A stretch of 64,000 nucleotides of DNA from Bradyrhizobium diazoefficiens (GCF_016616235.1 NZ_CP067100.1:7561001-7625000); one strand, 5' to 3'; counted from the stretch's first letter, positions 37,100 through 46,066 are shown. Translations and numbers: made by a program. The notes: generated from the sequence alone by a model not told the origin.

Positions 37100-39313
37100 A
37101 TGGCGTGGGGAAAGAAAAAGGCTGGGCGGAAGGAGCCGTTGTTCGGCTTGCCTGCAGCGCTCGCCGATCTGCGCCTGACGGCCGCGGACCGCATCCCCGG
37201 CGGCGAGGACACGCCGAAAAGATCCGCCAAATCATCCGCCAAGCGCAAAGCCGGCGAGTCCGACGAGGAGCCGCCGCGCGAGCGGAAGGCGCCGGCCGGC
37301 CGTAGCGGCGCCAAGCGTCGGTCGAAGGCGCGCGGCGGCTTCGGCCTCGGTCGCCTGGTCTATTGGGGCGCGGTGCTGAGCCTGTGGGGCGTGATCGCCG
37401 TGATCGGCGTCGTGATCTATGTCGGCGCCCATCTGCCGCCGATCCAGTCGCTGGAGATCCCCAAGCGACCCCCGACGATCCAGATCGTCGGCCTCGACGG
37501 CAGCATGCTGGCACAGCGGGGCGAGATGGCCGGCGCCAATGTCGCGCTGAAAGACCTGCCGCCGTATTTGCCCAAGGCGTTCATCGCCATCGAGGACCGC
37601 CGCTTCTATTCGCATTTCGGCATCGATCCCGTCGGCATCCTGCGCGCGCTCGTCACCAATCTGCTCCATCGCGGCGTCTCGCAGGGCGGCTCGACGCTGA
37701 CGCAGCAGCTCGCCAAAAACCTGTTCCTGACCCAGGAGCGCACCATGGCGCGCAAGCTGCAGGAGGCGGAGCTGGCGATCTGGCTGGAGCGCAAGCATTC
37801 CAAGAACGAGATCCTGGAGCTCTATCTCAACCGCGTCTATTTCGGCTCCGGCGCCTATGGGGTCGAAGCCGCCGCGCAGAAATATTTCGGCAAGTCGGCC
37901 AAGAACGTCACCGTCGCGGAAGCGGCGATGCTGGCCGGCCTCGTCAAATCGCCCTCGCGCCTTGCGCCGAACCGCAACCCCGAAGGCGCCGAAGCGCGCG
38001 CGCAAATCGTGCTGGCGGCGATGGCGGATGCAAAATTCATCACCGACGCGCAGGCGCAGGCCTCGATCGGACATCCCTCCTACAACGTGAAGCCGGCCGG
38101 CGCCGGCACGATCAATTACGTCGCCGACTGGATCGGCGAGGTGCTGGACGATCTGGTCGGCCAGATCGACGAGAGCATCACGGTCGAGACCACGATCGAT
38201 CCGAAGCTGCAGAGCGTCGCGGAAGCCGCCATCATCGACGAGCTCGCGGCCAAGAGCGTGAAGTTCAATGTCAGCCAGGGCGCGCTGGTGGCGATGACGC
38301 CCGACGGCGCGGTGCGTGCCATGGTCGGCGGACGAAACTATTCCGACAGCCAGTACAACCGCGCGGTGACCGCCAAGCGCCAGCCTGGCTCCTCGTTCAA
38401 GCCGTTCGTGTACCTCACCGCGCTCGAGCAGGGGCTGACGCCCGACACCGTCCGCCAGGATGCGCCGATCGAGGTCAGGGGTTGGAGGCCCGAGAACTAC
38501 ACCCATGAATATTTTGGCGCGGTGACGCTGACGCAAGCGCTGGCGATGTCGCTCAACACCGTTGCGATCCGGCTCGGCCTCGAGGTCGGGCCGAAGAACG
38601 TGGTGCGCACCGCGCACCGCCTCGGCATTTCCTCCAAGCTCGAGCCCAACGCCTCGATCGCGCTCGGCACCTCGGAAGTGTCGGTGGTCGAGCTGGTCGG
38701 CGCCTATGCGCCGTTCGCCAATGGCGGCTTCGCGGTGGCGCCGCACGTCGTGACGCGGATCAGGACGCTTAGTGGCAAGCTGCTCTACATGCGCCAGCCC
38801 GAGGAGCGCAACCAGGTCATCGACCCCCGCTATGTCGGCATGATGAACGCGATGATGCGGGAGACGCTGATATCGGGCACCGCCAGGAAAGCGGAGATCC
38901 CCGGCTGGCCGGCCGCCGGCAAGACCGGCACCAGCCAGGATTACCGCGACGCCTGGTTCATCGGCTACACCGCCAATCTCGTCACCGGCGTCTGGCTCGG
39001 CAATGACGACAACTCGCCGACCAAGAAGGCGACCGGCGGCGGCCTGCCGGTCGAAGTCTGGTCGCGCTTCATGAAGACGGCGCACGAGGGCGTGCCGGTG
39101 GCGGCCTTGCCGAACGCGCAAGGCAATTGGGGCCTGTCGAACCTCGCACAGGCGGCTTCACAAGTGTCGCCACCGACACCGGCAGCGCCCGGACCGGCGC
39201 CGGCGAGCGCTGGCGGTTATCGTCCGCCGCCGACGCGTGCCAATGTGCGCCCCGAGGCAGCGGCCGGGCTCGATGGCTGGCTGATGGACCGGCTGTTTGG
39301 CGGAAACAGATAG
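37100..39313 (+). CDS. Penicillin-binding protein 1A (bifunctional transglycosylase/transpeptidase)
   Basis: A 737-residue class A PBP that builds and cross-links peptidoglycan. A Lys/Arg-rich cytoplasmic N-terminus (about 1-85) is followed by a membrane helix (WGAVLSLWGVIAVIGVVIYV). The GT51 domain has EDRRFYSHFGIDPVGILRA and QGGSTLTQQLAKNLFLTQ. The transpeptidase has SxxK in PGSSFKPFVYLT, SxN in MSLNTVAIRLG and KTGT in AAGKTGTSQDYRDAWF. The tail is Pro/Ala-rich. There is no OB insertion of the E. coli MrcA kind, so it resembles short alphaproteobacterial PBP1A/2C forms. A second GT51 enzyme, MtgA, is encoded at 1311. Confidence 0.94.
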   Translation: MAWGKKKAGRKEPLFGLPAALADLRLTAADRIPGGEDTPKRSAKSSAKRKAGESDEEPPRERKAPAGRSGAKRRSKARGGFGLGRLVYWGAVLSLWGVIAVIGVVIYVGAHLPPIQSLEIPKRPPTIQIVGLDGSMLAQRGEMAGANVALKDLPPYLPKAFIAIEDRRFYSHFGIDPVGILRALVTNLLHRGVSQGGSTLTQQLAKNLFLTQERTMARKLQEAELAIWLERKHSKNEILELYLNRVYFGSGAYGVEAAAQKYFGKSAKNVTVAEAAMLAGLVKSPSRLAPNRNPEGAEARAQIVLAAMADAKFITDAQAQASIGHPSYNVKPAGAGTINYVADWIGEVLDDLVGQIDESITVETTIDPKLQSVAEAAIIDELAAKSVKFNVSQGALVAMTPDGAVRAMVGGRNYSDSQYNRAVTAKRQPGSSFKPFVYLTALEQGLTPDTVRQDAPIEVRGWRPENYTHEYFGAVTLTQALAMSLNTVAIRLGLEVGPKNVVRTAHRLGISSKLEPNASIALGTSEVSVVELVGAYAPFANGGFAVAPHVVTRIRTLSGKLLYMRQPEERNQVIDPRYVGMMNAMMRETLISGTARKAEIPGWPAAGKTGTSQDYRDAWFIGYTANLVTGVWLGNDDNSPTKKATGGGLPVEVWSRFMKTAHEGVPVAALPNAQGNWGLSNLAQAASQVSPPTPAAPGPAPASAGGYRPPPTRANVRPEAAAGLDGWLMDRLFGGNR

Positions 39314-39650
39314 GCCTTGCTTGAGGGCCTCAAGACAAAACTGCGAAAACAACCCCATGCACAGTAGCCGACGGCTTTCCGCGCGAGGCGCGGTGGAAGC
39401 CGCGAAGCGTTTGATGGGGTGAGGTAAATTCGACGCGACGCGCAATCGGCACGAAGTGTGGCGAAAATCGAGCGAGCCGCGCTGACGTCGTCCCATGCTC
39501 CGCTGTCATTCCCGGCGAAGGCGGGGAATCCAGTACGCCGCGGCCTATCGATTAGATCACTACGGCCTCTGGAATACTGGATCGCCCGCTCCAGTGCGCA
39601 AGTGCGCACAAGGCGGGCGATGACACGTCACGGCGTTAGCAGCTAAAGGC
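39314..39650. repeat. Intergenic region with family E repeat (about 39496-39625)
   Basis: This 337-bp gene-free stretch lies between convergent PBP1A and metalloprotease genes. The first 180 bases show nothing recognisable. From about 39496 to 39625 it holds a family E repeat: TCATTCCCGGCGAAGGCGGG, ATCCAGTACGCCGCGGCC, TCTGGAATACTGGATCGCCC and GGCGGGCGATGAC. The reverse-oriented copy at 63027-63205 shares the ATCCAGTACGCCGCGGCC and TCTGGAATACTGG blocks. Confidence 0.65.
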
Positions 39651-40406
39651 TTAATCCTCGACCCCATAGCGGTGCAGATCATTGCCGTAGGTGTCGAGCC
39701 ACTTCTTGGCGCGCTCCATCGACGGGCAGATCTTGCCGCAGACGCGCCAGAACCGGGCCGAGTGGTTCATCTCGACGAGATGGGCGACCTCGTGGGCGGC
39801 GAGATAGTCGAGCACGAAGGGCGGGGCGAGGATCAGGCGCCAGGAGAACGACAGCGAGCCCGCCGAGGTGCAGGAGCCCCAGCGGCTGGACTGATCGCGG
39901 ATCGAGAGCCGCTTCACCCTGACGCCGAGCTCGGCGGCATGGGTCTCCGCCGAACGCTGCAGATCGCGACGCGCTTCGCGCTTGAGGAAGTCGCTGACCC
40001 GGCGATCGACATGCTCGAGGCCGCCGGCGACGCAGAGGATGCGCTCACCGGACTCGCGCGTCTCGGTCCACACCGTGCCCCGCGCACCCGCGCGATGAAC
40101 GATGCGATGCGGCGTGCCACGAAGCGGTATCACTGTGCCAGGCTGGAACGGCGCAGCTTTCGGTAGACGGCCGAGACGCGCCGCGATCCACGCGCCGTGA
40201 CGCTGCGCGAAGTCTTTTGCTTCGGCGAGCGTGCCGCGCGGCGGCATGGTGAGAATGGCTTCGCGGTCGCTGGGATGGATTCTGAGCGTGTAACGGCGCG
40301 CTCGGCGATGTCTGCGCAGCCTTATCGCAAAAAATTGCGATCCATGGGTGATGACAAGGGTCTTTGGTTCGTGGGGCCGACGATAGAGGAGCGCGCGTGT
40401 GGCCAT
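39651..40406 (-). CDS. YgjP-like (DUF45/M48-type) zinc metallopeptidase
   Basis: 251 residues. The YgjP/DUF45 domain carries the zinc-protease motif AAHEVAHLVEMNHSARFW (HExxH plus downstream His region). Family segments SIRDQSSRWGSCTSAGSLSFSW and a basic beta-rich N-terminal half (RRHRRARRYTLRIHPSD) are present. Bacterial members are linked to restriction/modification neighbourhoods or are stand-alone; none is here. The ATG at 40406 is chosen because the frame upstream runs into non-coding DNA with a TATATT-like box (minus strand, about 40500). Physiological substrate unknown. Confidence 0.85.
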   Translation of the reverse strand: MATRALLYRRPHEPKTLVITHGSQFFAIRLRRHRRARRYTLRIHPSDREAILTMPPRGTLAEAKDFAQRHGAWIAARLGRLPKAAPFQPGTVIPLRGTPHRIVHRAGARGTVWTETRESGERILCVAGGLEHVDRRVSDFLKREARRDLQRSAETHAAELGVRVKRLSIRDQSSRWGSCTSAGSLSFSWRLILAPPFVLDYLAAHEVAHLVEMNHSARFWRVCGKICPSMERAKKWLDTYGNDLHRYGVED

Positions 40407-40494
40407 GTCTGTCAGTCCGGGGGGCAGGAGGGCGCCCGGATTCTGCCATAACCGCCGCCAGGGAAAGCGCTCGGCGCAAAAACAAATCATTTGC

Positions 40495-40675
40495 CCAATA
40501 TACAGCGGTCAGGCGTCCGGGAGACCCTACAGACTGGGGTTGGAACCGGGTTTTTTCGCCCCCGCTGGACGCATGCGACACCCCCAAGGGGTGAGGACAG
40601 ACTCACTCCTACAACGCTACCTAAATACCTCGAATCTGGCGCCCACCAAGGCCTTCCGGAGCCTCCGGCAGACCT
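40495..40675. other. Structured non-coding intergenic segment
   Basis: In the 300-bp gap between the metalloprotease and phaZ lie several local inverted repeats: GCGTCC...GGACGC (near 40513 and 40570) enclosing GGGGTTGGAACCGGG, GGGGTGAG-gacaga-CTCACTCC (about 40595-40616), and CCGGAG-CCT-CCGG (about 40656-40668). There is a T-run (GGGTTTTTTCG). There is no good ORF with a ribosome-binding site. It could be a small RNA on either strand or the leader of the metalloprotease gene. I cannot match it to a known RNA family. Confidence 0.4.
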
Positions 40676-40706
40676 GAAATTTCGACGGGAAAGCCGAAAT
40701 CGGCGA

Positions 40707-42035
40707 TTATTCGGCTGCAATCGCTTGCAACGAGCTCGGATTCGCTGCCGAGACCATGAAGTCATGGATTCGCGGCACGATTTCCGACTTGAAGCGTGAG
40801 CCGTTGAACACGCCGTAATGTCCGACGCCCTTCTGCACGTAATGAACGCGGCGATGATCGGGGATCGCGCTGCACAGCGTGTGCGTCGCTTCGGTCTGAC
40901 CGAGCCCGGAGATGTCGTCATTCTCGCCTTCGACCGTCATCAACGCGACGCGCGTCACCTTCGACGGATCGACGCGGGTTCCGCGATGCGTCATCTCGCC
41001 CTTCGGCAGCGAGTGCTTCACGAACACGGTGTCGACGGTCTGGAGATAATATTCGGCCGAGAGGTCCATCACCGCGAGATATTCGTCGTAGAAGTCGCGG
41101 TGCTTGTCGACGAGATCGCCGTCGCCCTTCACCAGGTTGGCGAACAGGCGCTTGTGGGCGTCGACGTGGCGGTCGAGGTTCATGCTGATGAAGCCGTTGA
41201 GCTGCAAGAAACCCGGATAGACGTCGCGCATCATGCCCGGATGCGGAAACGGCACCTTGGTGATGACATGGTTGCGGAACCAGTCGATGCCGCGTTCCTG
41301 CGCGAGGTTGTTCACCGCGGTCGGGTTGCGGCGGGTGTCGATCGGGCCGCCCATCAACGTCATCGAGGTCGGCACGAAGGGATCACGCCGCGCTTCCATG
41401 ATCGAGACGGCCGCGACGACCGGCACCGAGGGCTGGCATACCGCCATGACATGGGTGTTGCCGCCGAGGACGTGCAGCATCTCGATGACGTAGTCGATGT
41501 AGTCGTCGAGATCGAAGCGCCCCTCGCTCAAGGGCACCATGCGGGCATCAGCCCAGTCGGTGATGTAGACCTCATGCGCCGGCAGGAAGGCCTCGACCGT
41601 GCCGCGCAGCAGCGTCGCATAATGGCCGGACATCGGCGCGACGATCAGCACGCGCGGCTGCGGGCTGCGCAAGGGACGGGCGAACTTGCGATCGAAATAG
41701 AGCAGCTTGCAGAACGGCTTTTCCCAGACCGAGCGAACCTCGACGGGGACGCGGAGGCCGTTGACCTCGGTGTCGTCGAGACCCCATTCCGGCTTGCCAT
41801 AGCGGCGCGTGGTGCGCTCGAACAATTCGCAGGCCGCGGCGACCGACTTGCCGATCTCGGTGCGTGCCCAGGGATTGAGGGGATTCTGAAACAGCAGCTT
41901 GGTCGCATCGGTGACCGCACGCGCCGGATTGAGAGAGGCCTGTGCCATCTCGTACATCCAGTACATCGGCGTCGTCAGGACCGGACTGCCTTCTGCAGCC
42001 AGGGGCGGCGCGCCGCCGAACTCACCAATTGGCAT
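40707..42035 (-). CDS. phaZ: Intracellular polyhydroxyalkanoate depolymerase
   Basis: A 442-residue PhaZ that mobilises PHB granules to 3-hydroxybutyrate units. The N-terminus (MYWMYEMAQASLNPARAVTDA) and the block VLIVAPMSGHYATLLRGTVEAFLPAHEVYITDW (in part) are typical. The nucleophile elbow is HVMAVCQPSVPVVAA, where Cys replaces Ser as in other intracellular PhaZ enzymes. The closing segment VGHYGVFNGSRFKSEIVPRI holds the catalytic His. The enzyme lacks a signal peptide. A PHB-depolymerase-type esterase of the other, Ser-nucleophile family lies at 53535. Confidence 0.94.
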   Translation of the reverse strand: MPIGEFGGAPPLAAEGSPVLTTPMYWMYEMAQASLNPARAVTDATKLLFQNPLNPWARTEIGKSVAAACELFERTTRRYGKPEWGLDDTEVNGLRVPVEVRSVWEKPFCKLLYFDRKFARPLRSPQPRVLIVAPMSGHYATLLRGTVEAFLPAHEVYITDWADARMVPLSEGRFDLDDYIDYVIEMLHVLGGNTHVMAVCQPSVPVVAAVSIMEARRDPFVPTSMTLMGGPIDTRRNPTAVNNLAQERGIDWFRNHVITKVPFPHPGMMRDVYPGFLQLNGFISMNLDRHVDAHKRLFANLVKGDGDLVDKHRDFYDEYLAVMDLSAEYYLQTVDTVFVKHSLPKGEMTHRGTRVDPSKVTRVALMTVEGENDDISGLGQTEATHTLCSAIPDHRRVHYVQKGVGHYGVFNGSRFKSEIVPRIHDFMVSAANPSSLQAIAAE

Positions 42036-42155
42036 TTTCTATCCCTCTTCGCATCGCAGCATACTGCCGAATGCGTCATAGTGCGTCAATGCATGGTTCC
42101 GTACATCTACGTAGCGAGAACGCTTAAACCAGCCTGAATCCACGAGAAAGTGAGG

Positions 42156-42974
42156 CTATTCGCCCCCTGACAGCAGCGAGCCGTGCGTCCTGGCGCTGCG
42201 TAAAAGGGCAAGGAATGCTCCGAAAGAAGCGATCAGAAGCACGACGTTGATGGCCAACGCGTCCAGCATCAGGTCGGTCCGGAAGGTGTTCTCGATCAAC
42301 AGCGCGCGCATGCCCTCGAATACGTAGGTCGGCGGCAGCGCCCAGGCGACGTATTGCAGCCAGGCCGGCAGCACGCTGACCGGATAGTAGATGCAGGCGA
42401 GCGGCATGATCGCGAACATCAAGGTCCAGACGATGCTCTCGGCGCCTAAGCCGTTCCGCAGCACCAGGCCGGAGACGAAGATCCCGACCGACCAGCTGGT
42501 GAAGATCAGATTGCAGAAAAAGGCGATCAGCGGCAGGCCGAGGGCATAGACGTTGAAGTGAAACAGGACCAGCGCCAGCAGCGTCATCGGGATGATTCCG
42601 ATCGCGAGCCGGATCAGGCTCATGACCATCAGCGACAGCAGAAACTCGATCGGCTTGAGCGGGCTCATCATGAGGTTGCCGAGGTTGCGTGCCCACATCT
42701 CCTCCAGGAAGGAGATGGAGAAGCCGAGTTGGCCGCGGAACAGGATGTCCCAGAGGATGACGGCGCCGATCAACGTGCCGCCGGCACGGGCGAAGAAATT
42801 GGCGTTCTGTGCGATATAGAGCTGGAGAAAGCCCCAGGTGATGACCTGGAGCGCCGGCCAGTACAAGAGCTCGAGCAGCCGCGGCCAGGACGATAGCAGC
42901 AGGTACCAGTAGCGCAGGATCATTGCGCCGATGCGGCGGGCGGAGATGCCGCGGTGGAGGGAGATGTCGGTCAT
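42156..42974 (-). CDS. ABC-2 type transporter permease
   Basis: A 272-residue inner-membrane permease with about six helices, including ILWDILFRGQLGFSISFLEE, LMVMSLIRLAIGIIPMTLLALVLF and ACIYYPVSVLPAWLQYVAWALPPTYVFEG. The last is the ABC-2 signature. It forms an exporter with the ATPase gene immediately upstream; the two overlap by 4 bases (42971-42974). The substrate (lipid, polysaccharide or drug) is unknown. MWARNLGNLMMSPLKPIEF is the coupling-helix-like region. Confidence 0.9.
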   Translation of the reverse strand: MTDISLHRGISARRIGAMILRYWYLLLSSWPRLLELLYWPALQVITWGFLQLYIAQNANFFARAGGTLIGAVILWDILFRGQLGFSISFLEEMWARNLGNLMMSPLKPIEFLLSLMVMSLIRLAIGIIPMTLLALVLFHFNVYALGLPLIAFFCNLIFTSWSVGIFVSGLVLRNGLGAESIVWTLMFAIMPLACIYYPVSVLPAWLQYVAWALPPTYVFEGMRALLIENTFRTDLMLDALAINVVLLIASFGAFLALLRSARTHGSLLSGGE

Positions 42975-43774
42975 CGCGCCGCCTCCTTCGCGCCGTTGAC
43001 CCGGCCGCGCGCGACGTCCAGAAACACCTCCTCAAGCGTGGTCCGATTGTAGCGGGCCATGATGGCCTCCGGCGCGTCGTCGTCCTCGATGCGGCCGCGC
43101 TTCATGATGATGACGCGGTCGCAGAGCCGCTCGACCTCGAGCATGTTGTGCGAGGCCAGGAGAATGGTGGCGTTGTTTGCCTTGCGATAGCTCTCGAGAT
43201 GCGCCCGCACCCAATCGGCGGTATCAGGGTCGAGCGAGGCGGTCGGCTCGTCCAACAGCAGCAATTCGGGCTGGTTGATCAGCGCCTTCGCCAGCGCGAC
43301 GCGGGTCTTCTGCCCGGCGGAGAGTTTGCCGTTGGCGCGGTCGATGAAATCGGTGAGGTCGAGATCATCGGCGAGCTTGGCAATGCGATCGGTGAGATGC
43401 TTCACCGCGTAAAGCTTGCCGAAAACCGTCAGGTTCTGCCGCACCGTGAGCCGCATCGGCATGTCGACATAAGGGCTCTCGAAATTCATCCGCCCCAGCA
43501 CCGCAGCGCTCTCCTCGGGCATGCGGTGGCCGAGCACCTGGACGCGGCCGGAGGTCGGCAGCACCAGGCCCATGATCATGGCGATGGTCGTGGTCTTGCC
43601 GGCGCCATTACCGCCGAGCAGCCCGGTGATGCTGCCGCGCGGCAGCGAGAACGAGATACCGTCGACGGCGCAGGTCTGCTTGTAGACCTTGACCAGATGA
43701 TCGACCGCAATCGCCGGGGAGGCGCTGCGCTCCGCGACAGTCGGCGGACTTGAAGCCTTGCCATTCTCGGTCAT
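42971..43774 (-). CDS. ABC transporter ATP-binding protein
   Basis: A 267-residue ATPase subunit of an ABC-2 exporter. Walker A is GGNGAGKTTTIAMIMG, the signature motif KLSAGQKTRVALAKAL, Walker B PELLLLDEPTASLDPDTAD, and the switch His ILLASHNMLEVERLCDRVI. It is the first gene of a two-gene operon with the permease and is divergent from regS across 119 bp. The AGQKTR signature resembles drug or nodulation-type (NodI) exporters, but that similarity alone does not assign a substrate. Confidence 0.92.
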   Translation of the reverse strand: MTENGKASSPPTVAERSASPAIAVDHLVKVYKQTCAVDGISFSLPRGSITGLLGGNGAGKTTTIAMIMGLVLPTSGRVQVLGHRMPEESAAVLGRMNFESPYVDMPMRLTVRQNLTVFGKLYAVKHLTDRIAKLADDLDLTDFIDRANGKLSAGQKTRVALAKALINQPELLLLDEPTASLDPDTADWVRAHLESYRKANNATILLASHNMLEVERLCDRVIIMKRGRIEDDDAPEAIMARYNRTTLEEVFLDVARGRVNGAKEAAR

Positions 43775-43893
43775 GCTGGCCGTTCTTCTGCTATTGCAGC
43801 GGATAGCGCAAGGCTTGTAAGCCGGTGGTTCCGCGAGCGAGCGTTTGTAGCTTTGCGTTTGTGACCTTGGAAGGCACCGCCCGATTGGCCGAT

Positions 43894-45216
43894 ATGACCG
43901 AAATCGCCGCTTCCGACTTCCGCCCCGCGCAGCGGCATATCCGGCTGGACACGATCCTGCGGCTGCGCTGGCTCGCCGTGCTCGGCCAGCTCGCCGCGAT
44001 CTTCATCGTGGCACAGGGACTGGAGTTCAACGTCGAGATCGTCCCTTGCGTCAGCATCATCGCCCTGTCGGCGGCGCTCAATCTGGGACTTCAGACCGCG
44101 GCTAATCCGATGCAGCGGCTGGAGCCGATGCAGGCGGCCGGGCTGCTCGCGCTGAATATCGTGGAGCTGGCCGGCCTGCTGTTCTTCACCGGTGGACTGC
44201 AAAACCCGTTCTCGTTCCTGTTCCTCGCGCCGGTGCTGATCTCGGCGACCGCGCTACCGGCCCGTTTCACCTTCTGCCTCGGCCTTCTGGCCGTCGCCTG
44301 CGCGTCGATCCTGTTCTTCTTCCATCTGCCGCTGCCTTGGGATTCCGACGATCCGCTGGTGCTGCCGCCGATCTATCTGGTCGGCGTCTGGCTCTCGATC
44401 GTGCTCGCGATCGGCGTTACCAGCCTCTACTCGTTCCAGGTCACTGAAGAGGCGCGCAAGCTTGCCGACGCTTTGGCCGCGACCGAGCTGGTGCTGACGC
44501 GCGAGCAGCATCTGACCCAGCTCGACGGTCTTGCTGCCGCCGCCGCGCACGAGCTTGGCACGCCGCTTGCGACCATCTTCCTGATCTCGCGCGAGCTGGA
44601 AAAAACCGTGAAAGATCCCGCCTTTGCCGCCGATCTGAAGACCCTGCGCGAGCAGACCCAGCGTTGCCGCGACATATTGAGCAAGATCACCCAGCTCTCC
44701 TCCACCGGCGCGCCGTTCGACCGCATGAAGCTGTCGGAGCTGATCGAGGAAGTCGTAGCCCCGCACCGCGATTTCGGCGTCGAGATCAAGGTGCGGATCG
44801 CGGTGACGGCCGCCACCGAGCCGGTCGGCTCGCGCAATCCGGCGATCCTCTACGGCGTCGGTAACATCGTCGAGAACGCGGTCGATTTCGCCCGCTCCAC
44901 GGTCGAGGTGAATGCGTGGTGGAATAAGGAGACGATCGAGCTCGTGATCTCCGATGACGGGCCCGGCATTCCGCCCGATATCCTTAACAGAATCGGCGAG
45001 CCCTATCTGTCGCGGCGGCACACCCAGGATGCCGGCGGCGGGGAACGCAGCGGTTTGGGACTTGGCGTGTTCATCGCGCGCACCTTGCTGGAGCGCACCG
45101 GCGCCAAGGTCGCGTTTACCAACCGGACCTTTCCGGAACACGGCGCGGTGGTCCAGGTCACGTGGCAGAGAGAGCGCTTTGAGGCTATCGAGGCACTCGA
45201 AGAAACAATAGGATAG
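43894..45216 (+). CDS. regS: Redox-responsive sensor histidine kinase RegS (RegB/PrrB/ActS type)
   Basis: A 440-residue membrane kinase. The N-terminus RLDTILRLRWLAVLGQLAAI starts a six-helix sensor domain. The quinone-sensing redox box GGLQNPFSFLFLAPV is intact. The H-box is AAAAHELGTPLATIFLISRELEK. The conserved redox Cys of RegB sits in QTQRCRDILSKI. The ATPase has N, G1 and G2 boxes (NIVENAVDFA, DDGPGIPPDIL, GLGLGVFIARTLLERTGA). It phosphorylates RegR and links respiratory state to nitrogen fixation, denitrification and carbon metabolism genes. The ATG at 43894 (MTEIAASDFRPAQ) is favoured. Confidence 0.94.
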   Translation: MTEIAASDFRPAQRHIRLDTILRLRWLAVLGQLAAIFIVAQGLEFNVEIVPCVSIIALSAALNLGLQTAANPMQRLEPMQAAGLLALNIVELAGLLFFTGGLQNPFSFLFLAPVLISATALPARFTFCLGLLAVACASILFFFHLPLPWDSDDPLVLPPIYLVGVWLSIVLAIGVTSLYSFQVTEEARKLADALAATELVLTREQHLTQLDGLAAAAAHELGTPLATIFLISRELEKTVKDPAFAADLKTLREQTQRCRDILSKITQLSSTGAPFDRMKLSELIEEVVAPHRDFGVEIKVRIAVTAATEPVGSRNPAILYGVGNIVENAVDFARSTVEVNAWWNKETIELVISDDGPGIPPDILNRIGEPYLSRRHTQDAGGGERSGLGLGVFIARTLLERTGAKVAFTNRTFPEHGAVVQVTWQRERFEAIEALEETIG

Positions 45217-45319
45217 ACCGCGACCTTGCGTCGCACGAGAGGCCCGATCGACTATTTGCGGCCTTGGCACCGCCCGATTGCGACGCCATATGTCAACGCG
45301 CTGGAGAGAGGACAACACC

Positions 45320-45874
45320 TTGAACGCCATCGCCGAACTGAACGACCAGACCGACCGCTCGCTGCTGATCGTGGAAGACGACAAGCCGTTCCTGGAGCGG
45401 TTGTCGCGCGCGATGGAGACACGCGGCTTTGCGGTGACGTCGTGCGACACCGTCTCGGACGGTCTGGCGCAGATCGGCAAGGCGGCGCCGGCATTCGCCG
45501 TTGTCGACCTGCGGCTCGGCGACGGCAACGGCCTCGACGTGGTCTCGGCGCTGAAGAAGAAGCGTCCCGATGCGCGCGCCATCGTGCTGACCGGCTATGG
45601 CAACATCGCCACCGCGGTGACCGCGGTGAAGATGGGCGCGATCGATTATCTCTCCAAGCCCGCCGACGCCGACGACGTCGTCGCCGCGCTGCTCTCAACC
45701 AGCGCGGAAAAGTCCGAGCTGCCGACCAACCCGATGTCCGCCGACCGCGTGCGCTGGGAGCACATTCAGCGCATCTACGAGATGTGCAACCGCAACGTCT
45801 CGGAAACGGCGCGGCGGCTCAACATGCACCGGCGTACGTTGCAGCGAATTCTGGCGAAGCGCGCGCCAAGGTAG
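45320..45874 (+). CDS. regR: Response regulator RegR (RegA/PrrA/ActR type)
   Basis: 184 residues. The receiver domain has LLIVEDDKPFLERL (acidic pair), VVDLRLGDGNGLDVV (phosphorylated Asp), VLTGYGN and LSKPADADD. A proline linker leads to a Fis-type helix-turn-helix, CNRNVSETARRLNMHRRTLQRILAKRAPR, the near-invariant RegA-class DNA-binding end. The start is taken as TTG at 45320 because GAGAGAGGA lies just ahead and the protein then has the family length. An ATG at 45293 is the alternative. It follows regS by about 100 bp. Confidence 0.94.
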   Translation: MNAIAELNDQTDRSLLIVEDDKPFLERLSRAMETRGFAVTSCDTVSDGLAQIGKAAPAFAVVDLRLGDGNGLDVVSALKKKRPDARAIVLTGYGNIATAVTAVKMGAIDYLSKPADADDVVAALLSTSAEKSELPTNPMSADRVRWEHIQRIYEMCNRNVSETARRLNMHRRTLQRILAKRAPR

Positions 45875-45884
45875 GTTTCAACGC

Positions 45885-46024
45885 TCTCGTGCCCCGGACG
45901 CAGCGCAGCGCTTCTTCAGCGGTGCGCTGCAGAGCCGGGGCCCACGCCTCAACAACATTGTCGTCTTTCTGGGTCCCGGCTCTGCGCAGCAGCGTTTCAC
46001 GCTGCAGCGCGTCCGGGACACGAG
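45885..46024. repeat. Family D interspersed repeat (copy 1)
   Basis: CTCTCGTGCCCCGGACGC and GCGCGTCCGGGACACGAGA form the ends. Inner blocks are AGCGCTTCTTCAGCGGTGCG, CTGCAGAGCCGGGGCCCA and TTCTGGGTCCCGGCTCTG. A reverse-oriented copy is at 59449-59580. It lies after regR and is the whole of the gap to mmcB, whose stop is at 46067. Confidence 0.75.
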
Positions 46025-46066
46025 ATCGAATTCGTGGTCCGGATGGAGCGCAGAGGCACGGCGCCG

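Noticed and set aside
40495..40675. Possible tmRNA, 6S or SRP RNA in the structured gap
   Set aside because: No tag-peptide reading frame typical of tmRNA, no SRP GGAAGCA-type apical motif and no convincing 6S central bubble were found. It is kept only as an unassigned structured segment.
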